64,000 bases of DNA from Ignavibacteriota bacterium (GTDB lineage: Bacteria; Bacteroidota; Ignavibacteria; Kapaibacteriales; UBA2268): the NCBI GenBank assembly GCA_024636855.1, contig JAGXGG010000075.1, positions 24,165 through 88,164 of the forward strand. The letters run 5' to 3'. The first letter of the stretch is position 1; every line of letters begins with the position of its first letter. Below, in pieces: positions 17,012 to 26,433 of the stretch. Below the pieces are notes generated by a model, which worked only from the letters and a program-made list of their open reading frames with translations, did not search any database and was not told where the DNA came from. The position numbers and the translations under genes were made by a program.

Positions 17012-20000
17012 TTATGAGCAGCCGCTTGTGGTGCCGCAATCCTCGCAGACCGTACAGCTTCCGTTTCGCTTCACCCTCGATGAGCTACAAGTGCTACACA
17101 TCTCACCAGTATAACCCAAGCTGCGGGCTTCGTCTAGCTCGGCTTGCTTTTGTGCTCTGCCAGCATCAATTGTAGTTGAAGCTTTTAGCTGTACTAACTG
17201 TGGTGCGATTATACTTTTAGCAATGTCTTTTTCATCTGGTTGCGAACCGCCTTTGTCATCTATGTCATTTGCTTTAGATTCAGGAGATTGCAACTCAGGA
17301 GTATCGCCCCCATTCGGGTTGTTCTTGTCTTCATCAACCGCAAATACATGAACTAGGTCATTTCTTTTTAGGTAGTCGTAGCCAAGTGTACGGAATACAT
17401 AGTCTAGGATAGAAGTCGAATTCTTGATTGCTTCGTGACCTTGTACCATACCTGCTGGCTCGAATCTAGTGAATGTGAATGTATCTACTAGCTCTTCTAG
17501 AGGCACACCATACTGTAATGCCTTAGATGCTAATATAGCGAAACTGTTCAACATACCACGGTATGCAGCGCCTTCTTTGTACATGTCGATAAAGATTTCA
17601 CCTAATTGACCATCTTCGTACTCACCAGTTCTTAGGAATATTTTGTGTCCGCCAACAGTTGCTTCTCTGATTGTACCTTTACGACGTTTTGGCAATTTGT
17701 ATCTTTGTGATTTTCTTACAGACTTGCCTTCGATTTGCTCGTGCATTTCTTTAGCGCCTAGAGTTTCGTCTAGTGTATGCTCGTCACCCAATAGAACTGT
17801 TTCTTCTAGTCCATCATAGTTCGCTGAGTTCAATGGTTGTGATAGTTTAGAGCCATCACGATATAGAGCGATTGCTTTTAACATCAGTTTCCATGACTTC
17901 ATGTGAACTTCGCTTATATTGTTCACTGTAGCGCTTCCAGACATATTAACAGTCTTGGATATAGCACCAGAGATAAACGGTTGAGCAGCAGCCATTATGC
18001 GTACGTGAGCCATATAAGCTATAGAGCGTTCGCCTTTCTTACCACATGTGTTCGCGCAATCGAAAATAGGTAGATGTTCATCTTTCAGATGCGGTGCACC
18101 CTCTATCATCATAGTACCACAAACGTAGTCATTAGCTTTTTCGATTTGCTCAGCAGTAAAGCCAAGAGCAGCTAATAGGTTCAGAGATGAGTCAGCTATT
18201 TCTTCATCAGAAAGCCCTAGCTTCATCATGAAATCTTCGCCCAATGTCCATTTGTTAAACGCAAATTTGATGTCGAATACATCGTCTAGTTGATCTTCTA
18301 CAAGTTTGATTTTATCTTCAGTAAACCCTTTCTCAATCAAAGATACTTTGTTGATTTCTGGACAGCCAGCGAATGTGCCGTGACCTTTACTGTATTTTGT
18401 TATTTCTTCAATTTCAGTTTCAGTGTAGCCTAGTTTCACTAGTGCTTTTCTTACTGATTGGTTTACTATTTTGAAGTATCCACCACCAGCTAATTTTTTG
18501 TATTTCACGATAGCGAAATCTGGCTCGATACCCGTAGTATCACAATCCATAACAAGACCAATAGTTCCAGTAGGAGCTATTACAGTTACTTGTGCATTGC
18601 GATATCCATAGTGCTCGCCCATTTCTAAAGCATTGTCCCATACTTCACGAGCCGCTGTTAGCATATCTTGAGGGCAGAAACGAGTATCTATACCTTGAGG
18701 TCTTATAGTCAAGCCTTCGTACTCAGAAGTTTTAGCATTGTAAGCCGCTCTTTTGTGGTTACGGATTACTTTTAACATGTGCTTTTCATTTAGCTTGTAT
18801 TCTGGGAATGCACCTAGCTCTTTTGCCATCTCGGCAGAAGTAGCATAAGCTTGCCCACATAGAATAGAAGTCAAAGCACCAGTCCAAGCAAGAGCTTCAT
18901 TCGAATCGTAAGGAATGCCGTTTACCATTAGTAATGAACCAATGTTAGCATAGCCAAGACCTAAAGTTCTGAATTTGTAACTAAGGTCAGCAACTCTCTT
19001 AGATGGGAATTGAGCCATTAGTACAGATATTTCTAGAACTACAGTCCAGATACGAGCAGCATGCTTGTACGCTTCTATATCGAACTCACTAGTCTCTTCG
19101 TTGAAGAATTTCATTAGGTTCAAACTTGCTAGGTTACAAGCTGTATCGTCCAAGAACATATATTCTGAACATGGGTTAGATGCGTTGATACGACCAGACT
19201 CAGGGCAAGTGTGCCATTCGTTGATGGTAGTATCATATTGTAATCCTGGATCAGCCGACTTCCAAGAAGCTAAGTTAATTTTGTTCCATAGGTCACGAGC
19301 TCTCACACGGCGAACGTGCATTTCGTCAGTACGCCATTTTAGTTCCCACTCTTCGTCAGCTTCTACAGCCTTCATAAATTCATTAGTAACACGAACAGTG
19401 TTATTCGCATTTTGACCGCTTACAGTGTTGTATGCTGCACTCTCATAGTGTGTATCGAAAGCTTCAGTATCAACAGAAGTGAATCCTTGTTTCACAAGAT
19501 CTAATACTCTATCCATGTAATTAAGAGGAACACCACGATGAGCTCCACGTTTGATAAGCTCTTTTAAAGTTTGATTTTTTTCAATATCAGGGCTATTAGT
19601 GATGGCTTCTTCCATTATAGCTTCTAGGAATACTTTATTAATCCTAGAACCAGTAACTAATGCAGCAACTTTCTCTTCTTCTCTAGCTTTCCACTCTATG
19701 AATTGCTCCACATCTGGGTGGTCTATATCCACAACTACCATTTTTGCTGCACGCCTTGTCGTACCACCAGATTTAATAGCTCCGGCAGCTCTATCAAATA
19801 TCTTCAAGAAGCTCATCATTCCAGAAGATACCCCCCCTCCAGATAATGGTTCTTCGCTACTACGTATGCGAGAGAAGTTAGACCCAGTACCACTACCGAA
19901 TTTGAATATACGTGCTTCTCGCGTAATCAAATCGAAGATACCACCTTCGTTAAGCATATCGTCACTAACAGATTGGATAAAACATGCATGAGGTTGAGGT

Positions 20001-20530
20001 CTAGTATAAGCGTCTTTTGATTTTTCTATTTTCCCATTGTCAGGGTTAACGTAGTAGTGTCCTTGCTTGCTCCCCGTAATACCATAAGCGAAGTTCAACC
20101 CAGTATTAAACCACTGAGGTGAGTTAGGAGCTGCAGCTTGATTCATAAGCATATATGCCGCTTCTTCGTAGAATATTTCAGCATCTTTTGTAGTGTCGAA
20201 ATAATTGTTTTGCTCGCCCCAATGTCTCCAAGTACCAGCAAGTCTATGAATTACTTGCTTAACTGAATTTTCTGAGCCAGTAGCATGTTCGCCATTTTCA
20301 TCTTTGACTTTCTTACCTTTCTCGTCGAAAAGAGGTACACCCGCTTTTCTGAAATACTTTTGTGCCAATATATCGGTAGCCATTTGAGACCATCCGATTG
20401 GGACTTCTACATTTTTCATATCGAAAACAGTTGAGCCGTCTGGGTTCTTTATAGTTGATGAGCGGTGTGTATATTTGAAAAGGTCATATACGTTCACGTC
20501 ATCTTTGGTAAAATGTCGAGAAAATTTCAT
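17012..20530 (-). CDS. nrdJ: Adenosylcobalamin-dependent (class II) ribonucleotide reductase
   Basis: 1172 residues, in the range of the long NrdJ form. It reduces ribonucleotides to deoxyribonucleotides using a B12-derived radical, independent of oxygen. Visible: HACFIQSVSDDML, the substrate region FKFGSGTGSNFSRI, the active-site loop ASNPCSEYMFLDDTACNLAS (catalytic Asn-Cys-Glu), APTGTIGLVMDCDTTGIEPD, and a Cys-rich tail CSTCSSSRVKRNGSCTVCED that supplies the re-reducing cysteines and a zinc-ribbon-like site. An insert at about residues 770-840 separates the barrel end from CGTMMIEGAPHLKDEHLP. It is transcribed alone, with a 366-base upstream gap. No nrdA/B or nrdD is seen in the window. Confidence 0.96.
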   Translation of the reverse strand: MKFSRHFTKDDVNVYDLFKYTHRSSTIKNPDGSTVFDMKNVEVPIGWSQMATDILAQKYFRKAGVPLFDEKGKKVKDENGEHATGSENSVKQVIHRLAGTWRHWGEQNNYFDTTKDAEIFYEEAAYMLMNQAAAPNSPQWFNTGLNFAYGITGSKQGHYYVNPDNGKIEKSKDAYTRPQPHACFIQSVSDDMLNEGGIFDLITREARIFKFGSGTGSNFSRIRSSEEPLSGGGVSSGMMSFLKIFDRAAGAIKSGGTTRRAAKMVVVDIDHPDVEQFIEWKAREEEKVAALVTGSRINKVFLEAIMEEAITNSPDIEKNQTLKELIKRGAHRGVPLNYMDRVLDLVKQGFTSVDTEAFDTHYESAAYNTVSGQNANNTVRVTNEFMKAVEADEEWELKWRTDEMHVRRVRARDLWNKINLASWKSADPGLQYDTTINEWHTCPESGRINASNPCSEYMFLDDTACNLASLNLMKFFNEETSEFDIEAYKHAARIWTVVLEISVLMAQFPSKRVADLSYKFRTLGLGYANIGSLLMVNGIPYDSNEALAWTGALTSILCGQAYATSAEMAKELGAFPEYKLNEKHMLKVIRNHKRAAYNAKTSEYEGLTIRPQGIDTRFCPQDMLTAAREVWDNALEMGEHYGYRNAQVTVIAPTGTIGLVMDCDTTGIEPDFAIVKYKKLAGGGYFKIVNQSVRKALVKLGYTETEIEEITKYSKGHGTFAGCPEINKVSLIEKGFTEDKIKLVEDQLDDVFDIKFAFNKWTLGEDFMMKLGLSDEEIADSSLNLLAALGFTAEQIEKANDYVCGTMMIEGAPHLKDEHLPIFDCANTCGKKGERSIAYMAHVRIMAAAQPFISGAISKTVNMSGSATVNNISEVHMKSWKLMLKAIALYRDGSKLSQPLNSANYDGLEETVLLGDEHTLDETLGAKEMHEQIEGKSVRKSQRYKLPKRRKGTIREATVGGHKIFLRTGEYEDGQLGEIFIDMYKEGAAYRGMLNSFAILASKALQYGVPLEELVDTFTFTRFEPAGMVQGHEAIKNSTSILDYVFRTLGYDYLKRNDLVHVFAVDEDKNNPNGGDTPELQSPESKANDIDDKGGSQPDEKDIAKSIIAPQLVQLKASTTIDAGRAQKQAELDEARSLGYTGEMCSTCSSSRVKRNGSCTVCEDCGTTSGCS

Positions 20531-20896
20531 AGTGGGGCACCTATATTAGTAATAAATCATTGATTACACTCAGCATAATGACTTACAAATAATTTGGTGA
20601 AGTAGGGTTCACAATTAGATTAGCGGCTACTTCGGCAAATTATTTATTGATAATGACACAACTAAGTGGATACAATTAAAATGTTTTTTTTGATTCATTA
20701 CAAGGTGTAATTATCAACACCAATCAATGATAGGACTTTCAAATTATCCACATTGTTTTGCTTATATTTTTTCCTTTTTGGAATGTAGTTTTATGCTGCT
20801 TTTCTAAAATAAAAAATAAAAATGTTTTATGCAAACGTAAGGTCTTAATTAATATTGTGTTAAGGTGGGGTTATAAATTAACAGTACTACCGATAT
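20531..20896 (-). promoter_or_regulatory. nrdJ upstream region with DnaA-box-like sites
   Basis: This 366-base gap has no gene. It holds a perfect DnaA box TTATCCACA at 20744-20752 and a one-mismatch form TTATCAACA at 20711-20719 on the plus strand, both about 190-220 bases upstream of the nrdJ start. It is AT-rich, and ACACAATATTAA at its far end loosely resembles half an NrdR box. I see no cobalamin riboswitch core. Known: E. coli nrdAB is controlled by DnaA; here it is only a possibility. Confidence 0.4.
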
Positions 20897-22048
20897 CTAT
20901 TTATCCAGCCAACTCTGAAAAAAAGGTTTGATGAAGTATTGAGGTATAAGGCTTTTGATTACTTTGAAGTCCTGTTTGAGTGTACTTTCACTATCTAGGA
21001 ATGCAAGTACATCAGATGCTTTTGCAGAAGAAAACATGTCGGTAAACAATTGATGACCTTTGTATTTTCCATCCGCTAGTACTTTCAGTAAAGTACTGTC
21101 ATATAGTTTGTGCTTCAGAGATATATGTTCCTCTGTGTAGTGAGGAGTTCCATTCGATTGATAACTATTTATGATCTTTGTAATAGTCTTCTGTGTATTA
21201 GTAAATGTATAACCTGTGGAGCCACGAGTATCTCCTCCTACAGTACCAATATTTATTATATTACCATCTGCTCTAGCAAAAGGATAGTCAGTCATAGGAA
21301 TAACACCAAATTCGCTATCTATTATCTTGTAATCATTGATATTTAGAACTTCAGTTATGTATTCTTCTATTCGCTTATCATAAATTTCCTTTTCTAATAG
21401 CTTATCGGAGAATAAAGTATACTCTACTAATGCTGTAGTTTCCGAGGTTGGAAGTACATAGAAGAATGTATTACCGTTTTCTTGACTTGTCCGAAAATCC
21501 ATCAGATAAATTTGTTTTGGGTCTAGGTTCAGTTCATTGGATTCTATTACTACTCCTTTGAAATGCTGTAGCAGGTATGTGTGCTTTTCTTCTAATTTAG
21601 GTTTATCATAAATGGAGTTGAATACATATTCAGAATGGTAAGTGTGACTGTCTGTAACTACTTCACAGCTATTCCCAATTGAAGTTACGCTTTTGATATT
21701 ATCATTTAGTATAGTCAAATTCGATTGGGATTTCAAATAATCTAATGTATGATTGTAAAAGTCAATACTTCGTATCATATTATAATTATAATCACCTGTA
21801 TTAAGCAGAAAGCTTTTGTTGTCAACACTGAAAAAGCACATCTCGTCCCACTTTCTATATATTATTTCTTCAAAAGGGGAGATGGAGTTTTCCCAAAAGC
21901 ACCATGTTCTATCATTGACAGATTTGTCGCTCTTATCGATTAATAAGATAGATTTGTTAGCCCAAACACCTGATAACAAATCTCTATATACTAGACTGAG
22001 CCCAGACATTCCACCACCGCAAACTATAATGTCATATTCCATTTTCAT
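20897..22048 (-). CDS. crtY: Lycopene beta-cyclase
   Basis: 383 residues, the size of bacterial CrtY. It closes the beta-ionone rings of lycopene to make beta-carotene, acting at the membrane. Visible are the FAD-binding N-terminus DIIVCGGGMSGLSLVYR, the family motif DRTWCFWEN (about residues 46-54), YVLPTSETTALVEYT, GVIPMTDYPF and GTVGGDTRGSTGYTFTNTQ. The start MKMEYDII could be either of two ATGs two codons apart. It lies 38 bases after the LysE-type gene on the same strand. No other carotenoid gene is present, so phytoene synthase and desaturase must be elsewhere. Confidence 0.93.
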   Translation of the reverse strand: MKMEYDIIVCGGGMSGLSLVYRDLLSGVWANKSILLIDKSDKSVNDRTWCFWENSISPFEEIIYRKWDEMCFFSVDNKSFLLNTGDYNYNMIRSIDFYNHTLDYLKSQSNLTILNDNIKSVTSIGNSCEVVTDSHTYHSEYVFNSIYDKPKLEEKHTYLLQHFKGVVIESNELNLDPKQIYLMDFRTSQENGNTFFYVLPTSETTALVEYTLFSDKLLEKEIYDKRIEEYITEVLNINDYKIIDSEFGVIPMTDYPFARADGNIINIGTVGGDTRGSTGYTFTNTQKTITKIINSYQSNGTPHYTEEHISLKHKLYDSTLLKVLADGKYKGHQLFTDMFSSAKASDVLAFLDSESTLKQDFKVIKSLIPQYFIKPFFQSWLDK

Positions 22049-22086
22049 AGATTGTCAGGTGAATAATAGTTAGAATTATTATGAAG

Positions 22087-22797
22087 TTAAAATGCTAAAA
22101 TAAAGCGAAGCATTTCGGGTAGCTTAGATAGAGAAATTAATCTAAATCCGAGGAATGTACCAAAGCCGATGAATGTAACACCTGCTGCTTGCTTGATTCT
22201 GAAAATCATATTCGTAGAGAATTTGTGCTTATACTTGTTAGTTAAAGTGGCAATGAAATTGACCCAAAACAGATTTCCAAGACCGAAGCCAAGAGCAAAT
22301 AAGAAATTAGATATTGCTCCACCATTCGTCATACCAGCTTCGTGTACCCAGATAGTAACGGCCGCAAGAGATGGTAGGAAAGTAGGATTCGCTAGATTTG
22401 TTAAAGCGATTGCTATACCGAGGAAAACAGGTCCTTTTTTACCTAATTTGGATGCGTAGCCTGATGTAGCTTCATCACCTTTTTTAATTTTTCTTTTTTT
22501 CGCTTTTAGATTTAGGAAACCGATGATAAATAATGCAGAAATAGTACCAATTTGGAATACTAGATATGCAGCAGGATAATCTTTTGAAAAACTACTAAGT
22601 GTAGATATAGCAGCCGTAGTAGCGAATATAACGCCCAAACAGTAAATAAAATCCATTATGGCATTGCCTAGAGCGAGATGAAACCCAGCTTTTTTGTTCT
22701 GGAATAACCCAATCTCAATAGCTGTTACCCCCACAGGTCCAGGAGGAAGAGCCAAAGCAACACCAACTATGAAACCAAATAGTATAGATAAATCCAA
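22087..22797 (-). CDS. LysE/RhtB family exporter
   Basis: 236 residues with about six transmembrane segments, and the family start GFIVGVALALPPGPVGVTAIEIG, which includes the conserved P-P-G-P region. A basic cytoplasmic loop (KAKKRKIKKGDE) splits the two halves. Known: LysE/RhtB proteins export amino acids or related small molecules; the substrate is not readable. The only in-frame start is a TTG at 22797, because a TAG stop lies nine bases upstream. It is probably co-transcribed with the cyclase gene downstream. Confidence 0.88.
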   Translation of the reverse strand: MDLSILFGFIVGVALALPPGPVGVTAIEIGLFQNKKAGFHLALGNAIMDFIYCLGVIFATTAAISTLSSFSKDYPAAYLVFQIGTISALFIIGFLNLKAKKRKIKKGDEATSGYASKLGKKGPVFLGIAIALTNLANPTFLPSLAAVTIWVHEAGMTNGGAISNFLFALGFGLGNLFWVNFIATLTNKYKHKFSTNMIFRIKQAAGVTFIGFGTFLGFRLISLSKLPEMLRFILAF

Positions 22798-22948
22798 GAG
22801 AACCTAATGGTTGTTAGAAATATAGAAATATGTCTTTCGACTTATATCCAAAGAGCAAGTAACGAAAATAAAATATAAAATCAAAATTACCTTCTTAACA
22901 AAGGGGGGTATGCTATAATGTATGATAGAGTTACGCTGCCGAATAATA

Positions 22949-23569
22949 TTAATGAATAGTCAATGTAAGTCCAATACCACCAACGAAACCAGATATATCT
23001 GAATTCTCGATTCCGCTATATTCGAGACCAGATATAATGCGATAACCAATGTTAAAATCAATTAGAACATTATTTGTGATATGAAAATAAATATTCGCTT
23101 CAGGCTCAATATTGAATAACCAATCACCTGTTAGGTCATCACTAATTGGTGAATTTCCGAAGCTAGTAAACGTAGCACGGCCAAATCCTATGTTCAAACC
23201 TACTGAGAATGGTAGAGAGTAGCTATTAGAAACAAAATAATCAACATTGAAGCCATACAAATCATAGAGTAATGCGGCTTTTAGATTGTTACCATTGGGT
23301 TCAAATATCACAGAATTATCAAATAAATAAAAATAATGTGCTCCTATTACCAAATCATCTGTTGCGTATATACCTAGCTTGATACCAATATCATTCATCG
23401 AATAGGTATCATTAGTCGTATATTTATACTTTGCCGAGATCATAGCTTTATTATTAGCGTTAGTTTTCAGCGGTTCTGTCTCATATCTATCGTATTGACC
23501 ACCTGGTAGCTCCTGCGAGTACAGTGAGCTACTGATAGATAGTAAGATGATAGCTATGATATATTTCAA
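22949..23569 (-). CDS. Outer-membrane beta-barrel protein
   Basis: 206 residues: a signal peptide (MKYIIAIILLSISSSLYSQ) and an amphipathic beta-rich chain, with GIKLGIYATDDLVIGAHYFY and a last strand GGIGLTLTIH, as expected for an OmpW/OmpA-like eight-stranded barrel. It starts with TTG directly after the TAA of the DUF302 gene with no gap, so the pair is surely co-transcribed. Ligand or role unknown. Confidence 0.8.
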   Translation of the reverse strand: MKYIIAIILLSISSSLYSQELPGGQYDRYETEPLKTNANNKAMISAKYKYTTNDTYSMNDIGIKLGIYATDDLVIGAHYFYLFDNSVIFEPNGNNLKAALLYDLYGFNVDYFVSNSYSLPFSVGLNIGFGRATFTSFGNSPISDDLTGDWLFNIEPEANIYFHITNNVLIDFNIGYRIISGLEYSGIENSDISGFVGGIGLTLTIH

Positions 23570-23959
23570 TTATTTTAACCTATTGATAACGGACTTTAGT
23601 TTTTCTTCTACTTCGTGTGCTATAGCACCTAACTTCTCATTCTCGATTGCTTGCATAGATGCCATAGGGCTAACAGCAGTTACATCGAATTCACCTTCTC
23701 CAGCTTCTACTACTATTACATTGCAAGGTAGCATAACGCCAATATTGTCTTCTATGCTTAACGCTTTATAAGCAAAATGAGGATTGCACGCTCCTAATAT
23801 ACGATACTTTTTGAAATCTACATCTATTTTTTCTTTCAAAGTTTTAGTCACATCTATTTGAGTTAATACCCCAAATCCTTCTGTCTTTAGTTCTTCAGTT
23901 ACTCTTTCTATTACTTCTTCGAATTCGCCTTTTACCTTTGTACTATATGAGTAGTTCAT
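23570..23959 (-). CDS. DUF302 domain protein
   Basis: 129 residues matching DUF302: VIERVTEELKTEGFGVLTQIDV, LKEKIDVDFKKYRILGACNP, LLPCNVIVVE-like (VMLPCNVIVVEAGEGEF) and DVTAVSPMASM. Known: a small alpha/beta domain of unsettled role, sometimes found with heavy-metal or sulfur genes. The ATG at 23959 gives the expected N-terminus. The stop abuts the start of the barrel gene. Confidence 0.9.
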   Translation of the reverse strand: MNYSYSTKVKGEFEEVIERVTEELKTEGFGVLTQIDVTKTLKEKIDVDFKKYRILGACNPHFAYKALSIEDNIGVMLPCNVIVVEAGEGEFDVTAVSPMASMQAIENEKLGAIAHEVEEKLKSVINRLK

Positions 23960-24094
23960 ATGCTATTGTCCTAACTTTAAGTGAAACTTATTATTATTTT
24001 GTAAAGTATAATAACATAAGAAGTAGCAAAATTCAAAATATTTGATTTTATATTTATCATATTACAATTATATAATACTAAAGGAATTACTGAA

Positions 24095-24754
24095 GTGAAC
24101 ACTAATATACTTTCTAAATTACTAAGCAAATACAAAAACCTAGCACTTCTCGTGTTACTAGCTGTGATAGCTACTTCATGCGTATCTATAGAAACAACAT
24201 CTTACTCTGACCCAGATTTTACAAATAAAAAATATTCTAAGTTTTGTGTTTATTCGGTAGAGCAAAACCTCAACAAACGTGCTTTAATAGAAAGAGTATT
24301 CGTGGAGGAATTCAAAGAAGCAGGGATATATGCTGTAGAAGGATCTAATATATTCCCACCTACTAGAACATGGGAAGAGGGTGAATTCCAATCTCAGCTT
24401 ATGAAAAATGGGTTCGACGGATTTATTAAAATAGAAATCATGGATGAGGTAGTCAATGAAAGAGTTATTCCTCAAGTACATACTAATACTGAAACTACGA
24501 CTACCAAGAAAAAGAATGGTAAAGATGCTACTGTAACTAATACTAATACTTATGTAACGAATGATATAGATGTATATATGAATAATCAATTCCAAGCAGA
24601 TTTAGTAGACGTAGCTACTAATAAAGTCGCTTGGAAAGGCTATTCGAGTACTTCAGCCCAAATCAATATGGTCGGTATGGATATAGAGACTATTATTGAA
24701 AAATTCGCAGAAGACGTAATAGAAGAAATGCAAGCCAAAGGGCATATCAAATAA
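24095..24754 (+). CDS. Lipoprotein of unknown function
   Basis: 219 residues from a GTG at 24095. A basic start and hydrophobic stretch end in the lipobox-like AVIATSC, so the mature protein would be acylated at Cys 29 or so. The chain then resembles DUF4136-type lipoproteins (YSDPDFTNKKYSKFCVYSV at the start; DLVDVATNKVAWKGYSSTSA near the end). A Thr-rich tract (TNTETTTTKKKNGK) interrupts it. Transcribed divergently from the DUF302 gene and followed by a strong hairpin. Confidence 0.8.
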   Translation: MNTNILSKLLSKYKNLALLVLLAVIATSCVSIETTSYSDPDFTNKKYSKFCVYSVEQNLNKRALIERVFVEEFKEAGIYAVEGSNIFPPTRTWEEGEFQSQLMKNGFDGFIKIEIMDEVVNERVIPQVHTNTETTTTKKKNGKDATVTNTNTYVTNDIDVYMNNQFQADLVDVATNKVAWKGYSSTSAQINMVGMDIETIIEKFAEDVIEEMQAKGHIK

Positions 24755-24762
24755 AGATATTA

Positions 24763-24800
24763 CAAGTGTCCACAAATCCTATCCGAATTGTGGACACTTG
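24763..24800 (+). terminator. 13-bp perfect hairpin after the lipoprotein gene
   Basis: CAAGTGTCCACAA pairs with TTGTGGACACTTG. It begins 9 bases after the stop. The T-run is weak (GATATATTAAGTT), so it may also act as an mRNA 3'-end stabiliser. Confidence 0.6.
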
Positions 24801-24906
24801 ATATATTAAGTTAATCCCACTAAGGGGGTAACTCTGCTATAAGTAATATCTTATATCCCTAACTCCCTCAAGTCAAAATCTAAACTCAAATAAATTCATT
24901 ATTCTT

Positions 24907-24935
24907 GAGACATTTTTGCTGTTCATGTGTCTATA
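24907..24935 (+). repeat. Dispersed element: GAGAC...GTTCATGTGTCTATA
   Basis: A segment of about 28 bases that recurs at 30342-30368 and, inverted, at 47811-47840. The shared right half is GTTCATGTGTCT. The other two copies lie 38 and 53 bases before T9SS cargo genes; this one has no plus-strand gene after it. Confidence 0.5.
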
Positions 24936-24978
24936 GATTATAGGGAGATGCTACCTGAACTAAAAGCATAGGTGTTTG

Positions 24979-25045
24979 ATATGGGACTAAAGTCCAAAAA
25001 GTATTTTGGAATGATTGCTATCCGTTGGCTAAAGCCAACGGCAAT
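24979..25045 (+). repeat. REP-like palindromes, family B
   Basis: GGGACTAAAGTCC and CCGTTGGCTAAAGCCAACGG followed by CAAT, the same units as at 3171-3305. With the hairpin and the dispersed element above, they account for most of the 342-base gap before pth. Confidence 0.65.
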
Positions 25046-25096
25046 ACAAAATAACATTTTGATAATTCTGTAAATTCTGATTTTGACTAATGGAGA

Positions 25097-25690
25097 TTAC
25101 ACCAACTTATCTGCATTTATATCGCTCATAGATTTGAGTGTACCATGCTCAGCTATGTTATGTAGTGCCTTCACAGCTTTTAGGATTGATTTGGTTAGTT
25201 CGCCGTTCCATTCTTCCTCGGTGAATTCGGAGAGTACATAGTCAACCAGCTCTCCAGGGCCGAAGTTCTTGCTAATACCCATTCGTAGTTTGTAGAATTG
25301 GTCTGTATCTAAATGAAAAAGTAGTGATTTTAGTCCATTGTGACCACCAGCACTACCACCAATTTTCAAGTGAATTTTACCCAACTCAAAATTGTACTCG
25401 TCAACTAGTACTATTATATTTTTCGTAGGAACTTTATATTTCTTAATTGCAGCTCGTACAGATTCACCCGAATTATTCATATATGTAGTCGGAAGTAGGC
25501 AAAGTATGTTCTTGTCACCAATCTGTACTTTCGCTTGGAATGCCTGCAATCCGTCAGATTGGTTGAAGTCCTTATTGTTGCGAAGCACAAATTCATACAG
25601 AGCAAGCCATCCAATATTGTGGCGAGTCTTCGAGTACTTTGATCCTGGGTTGCCTAACCCAACGAATATATAGTCGAATGTATTTTTCAT
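25097..25690 (-). CDS. pth: Peptidyl-tRNA hydrolase
   Basis: 197 residues, the normal length. It frees tRNA from peptidyl-tRNA dropped by stalled ribosomes. Signatures: VGLGNPGSKYSKTRHNIGW with the catalytic His (about residues 11-29), LLPTTYMNNSGESV with the substrate-binding Asn, VLVDEYNFELGKIHLKIGGS with the catalytic Asp region and GGHNGLKSL. It lies 74 bases after rplY on the same strand, a common pairing in bacteria. Confidence 0.95.
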   Translation of the reverse strand: MKNTFDYIFVGLGNPGSKYSKTRHNIGWLALYEFVLRNNKDFNQSDGLQAFQAKVQIGDKNILCLLPTTYMNNSGESVRAAIKKYKVPTKNIIVLVDEYNFELGKIHLKIGGSAGGHNGLKSLLFHLDTDQFYKLRMGISKNFGPGELVDYVLSEFTEEEWNGELTKSILKAVKALHNIAEHGTLKSMSDINADKLV

Positions 25691-25764
25691 AATTAATTAA
25701 GTATAAAAAAAGGGTATTCTTAAAATCAATCAAGAATACCCTAAAAATATTAATCGAAGAGCGA

Positions 25765-26412
25765 TTATTCGCTAGCAGCCTCTTCGCCACCTTCAGTTGC
25801 AGCTCCTTCTTCACCGATTGAGTCTTCATCCTCATCATCCATGTCGATAGTAGTGCCAGCAGTAGCAACTCTCGGGCGAGATACACCAGCTATTACAGCA
25901 TTGCCTTTTACAACAACTTCCAATTCGCCTAAGTCAATTTCATCTAGTTTGATTAATTTACCTATTTTCAATTTAGAGATATCTACTTCGATAGTCTCAA
26001 CCAAATCTTTAGGGAAACATCTTACTTTAACTTTTCTTAGTACGTGGTTCAATATACCACCATTTCTAACACCAATTGATTGACCAACTAGAGTGATAGG
26101 AATGTTTACTACTATTCTGTTACCAGGAGTTAATCCCATTAAATCAAAGTGAAGAATTTCATCTGTGATTGGGTCGAATTTAACTTCCTTTAGAATACAT
26201 TTTCTATTTTCTTCTTCGTCTATTACCAAATCAACTACATTAGTCAATGAAGTGAAAACGATAGATTTCAAATCTTTGAAATTAGAAGTAATAGGAACTG
26301 ACTCAGTACCATTGATGTAGTAAACACCAGGTATAAAGCCTTGTCTTCTTACGTCACTTACTTTCGTACTCTTAGCGTCTCTTTTAGCTACTTTTAATTG
26401 TATAGAAGCCAT
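25765..26412 (-). CDS. rplY: Large ribosomal subunit protein bL25 (Ctc form)
   Basis: 215 residues, the long form with an N-terminal 5S-rRNA-binding L25 domain (about 1-90: KRDAKSTKVSDVRRQGFIPGV) and a C-terminal beta domain (about 95-185: KVRCFPKDLVETIEVDIS). An acidic tail (DMDDEDEDSIGEEGAATEGG) ends it. It forms part of the 50S subunit near 5S rRNA. Gene order prs-rplY-pth on one strand is conserved widely, which supports all three. Confidence 0.95.
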   Translation of the reverse strand: MASIQLKVAKRDAKSTKVSDVRRQGFIPGVYYINGTESVPITSNFKDLKSIVFTSLTNVVDLVIDEEENRKCILKEVKFDPITDEILHFDLMGLTPGNRIVVNIPITLVGQSIGVRNGGILNHVLRKVKVRCFPKDLVETIEVDISKLKIGKLIKLDEIDLGELEVVVKGNAVIAGVSRPRVATAGTTIDMDDEDEDSIGEEGAATEGGEEAASE

Positions 26413-26433
26413 AATTAAAAACCTGTTTAAATA

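Noticed and set aside
20700-20760. Replication origin at the DnaA-box-like sites
   Set aside because: Only one perfect and one near box, no dnaA, dnaN or other origin genes in the window, and no repeated AT-rich 13-mers.
20531-20896. Cobalamin riboswitch upstream of nrdJ
   Set aside because: I looked for the conserved B12-box and core on the minus strand and found no match; a covariance model search would be decisive.
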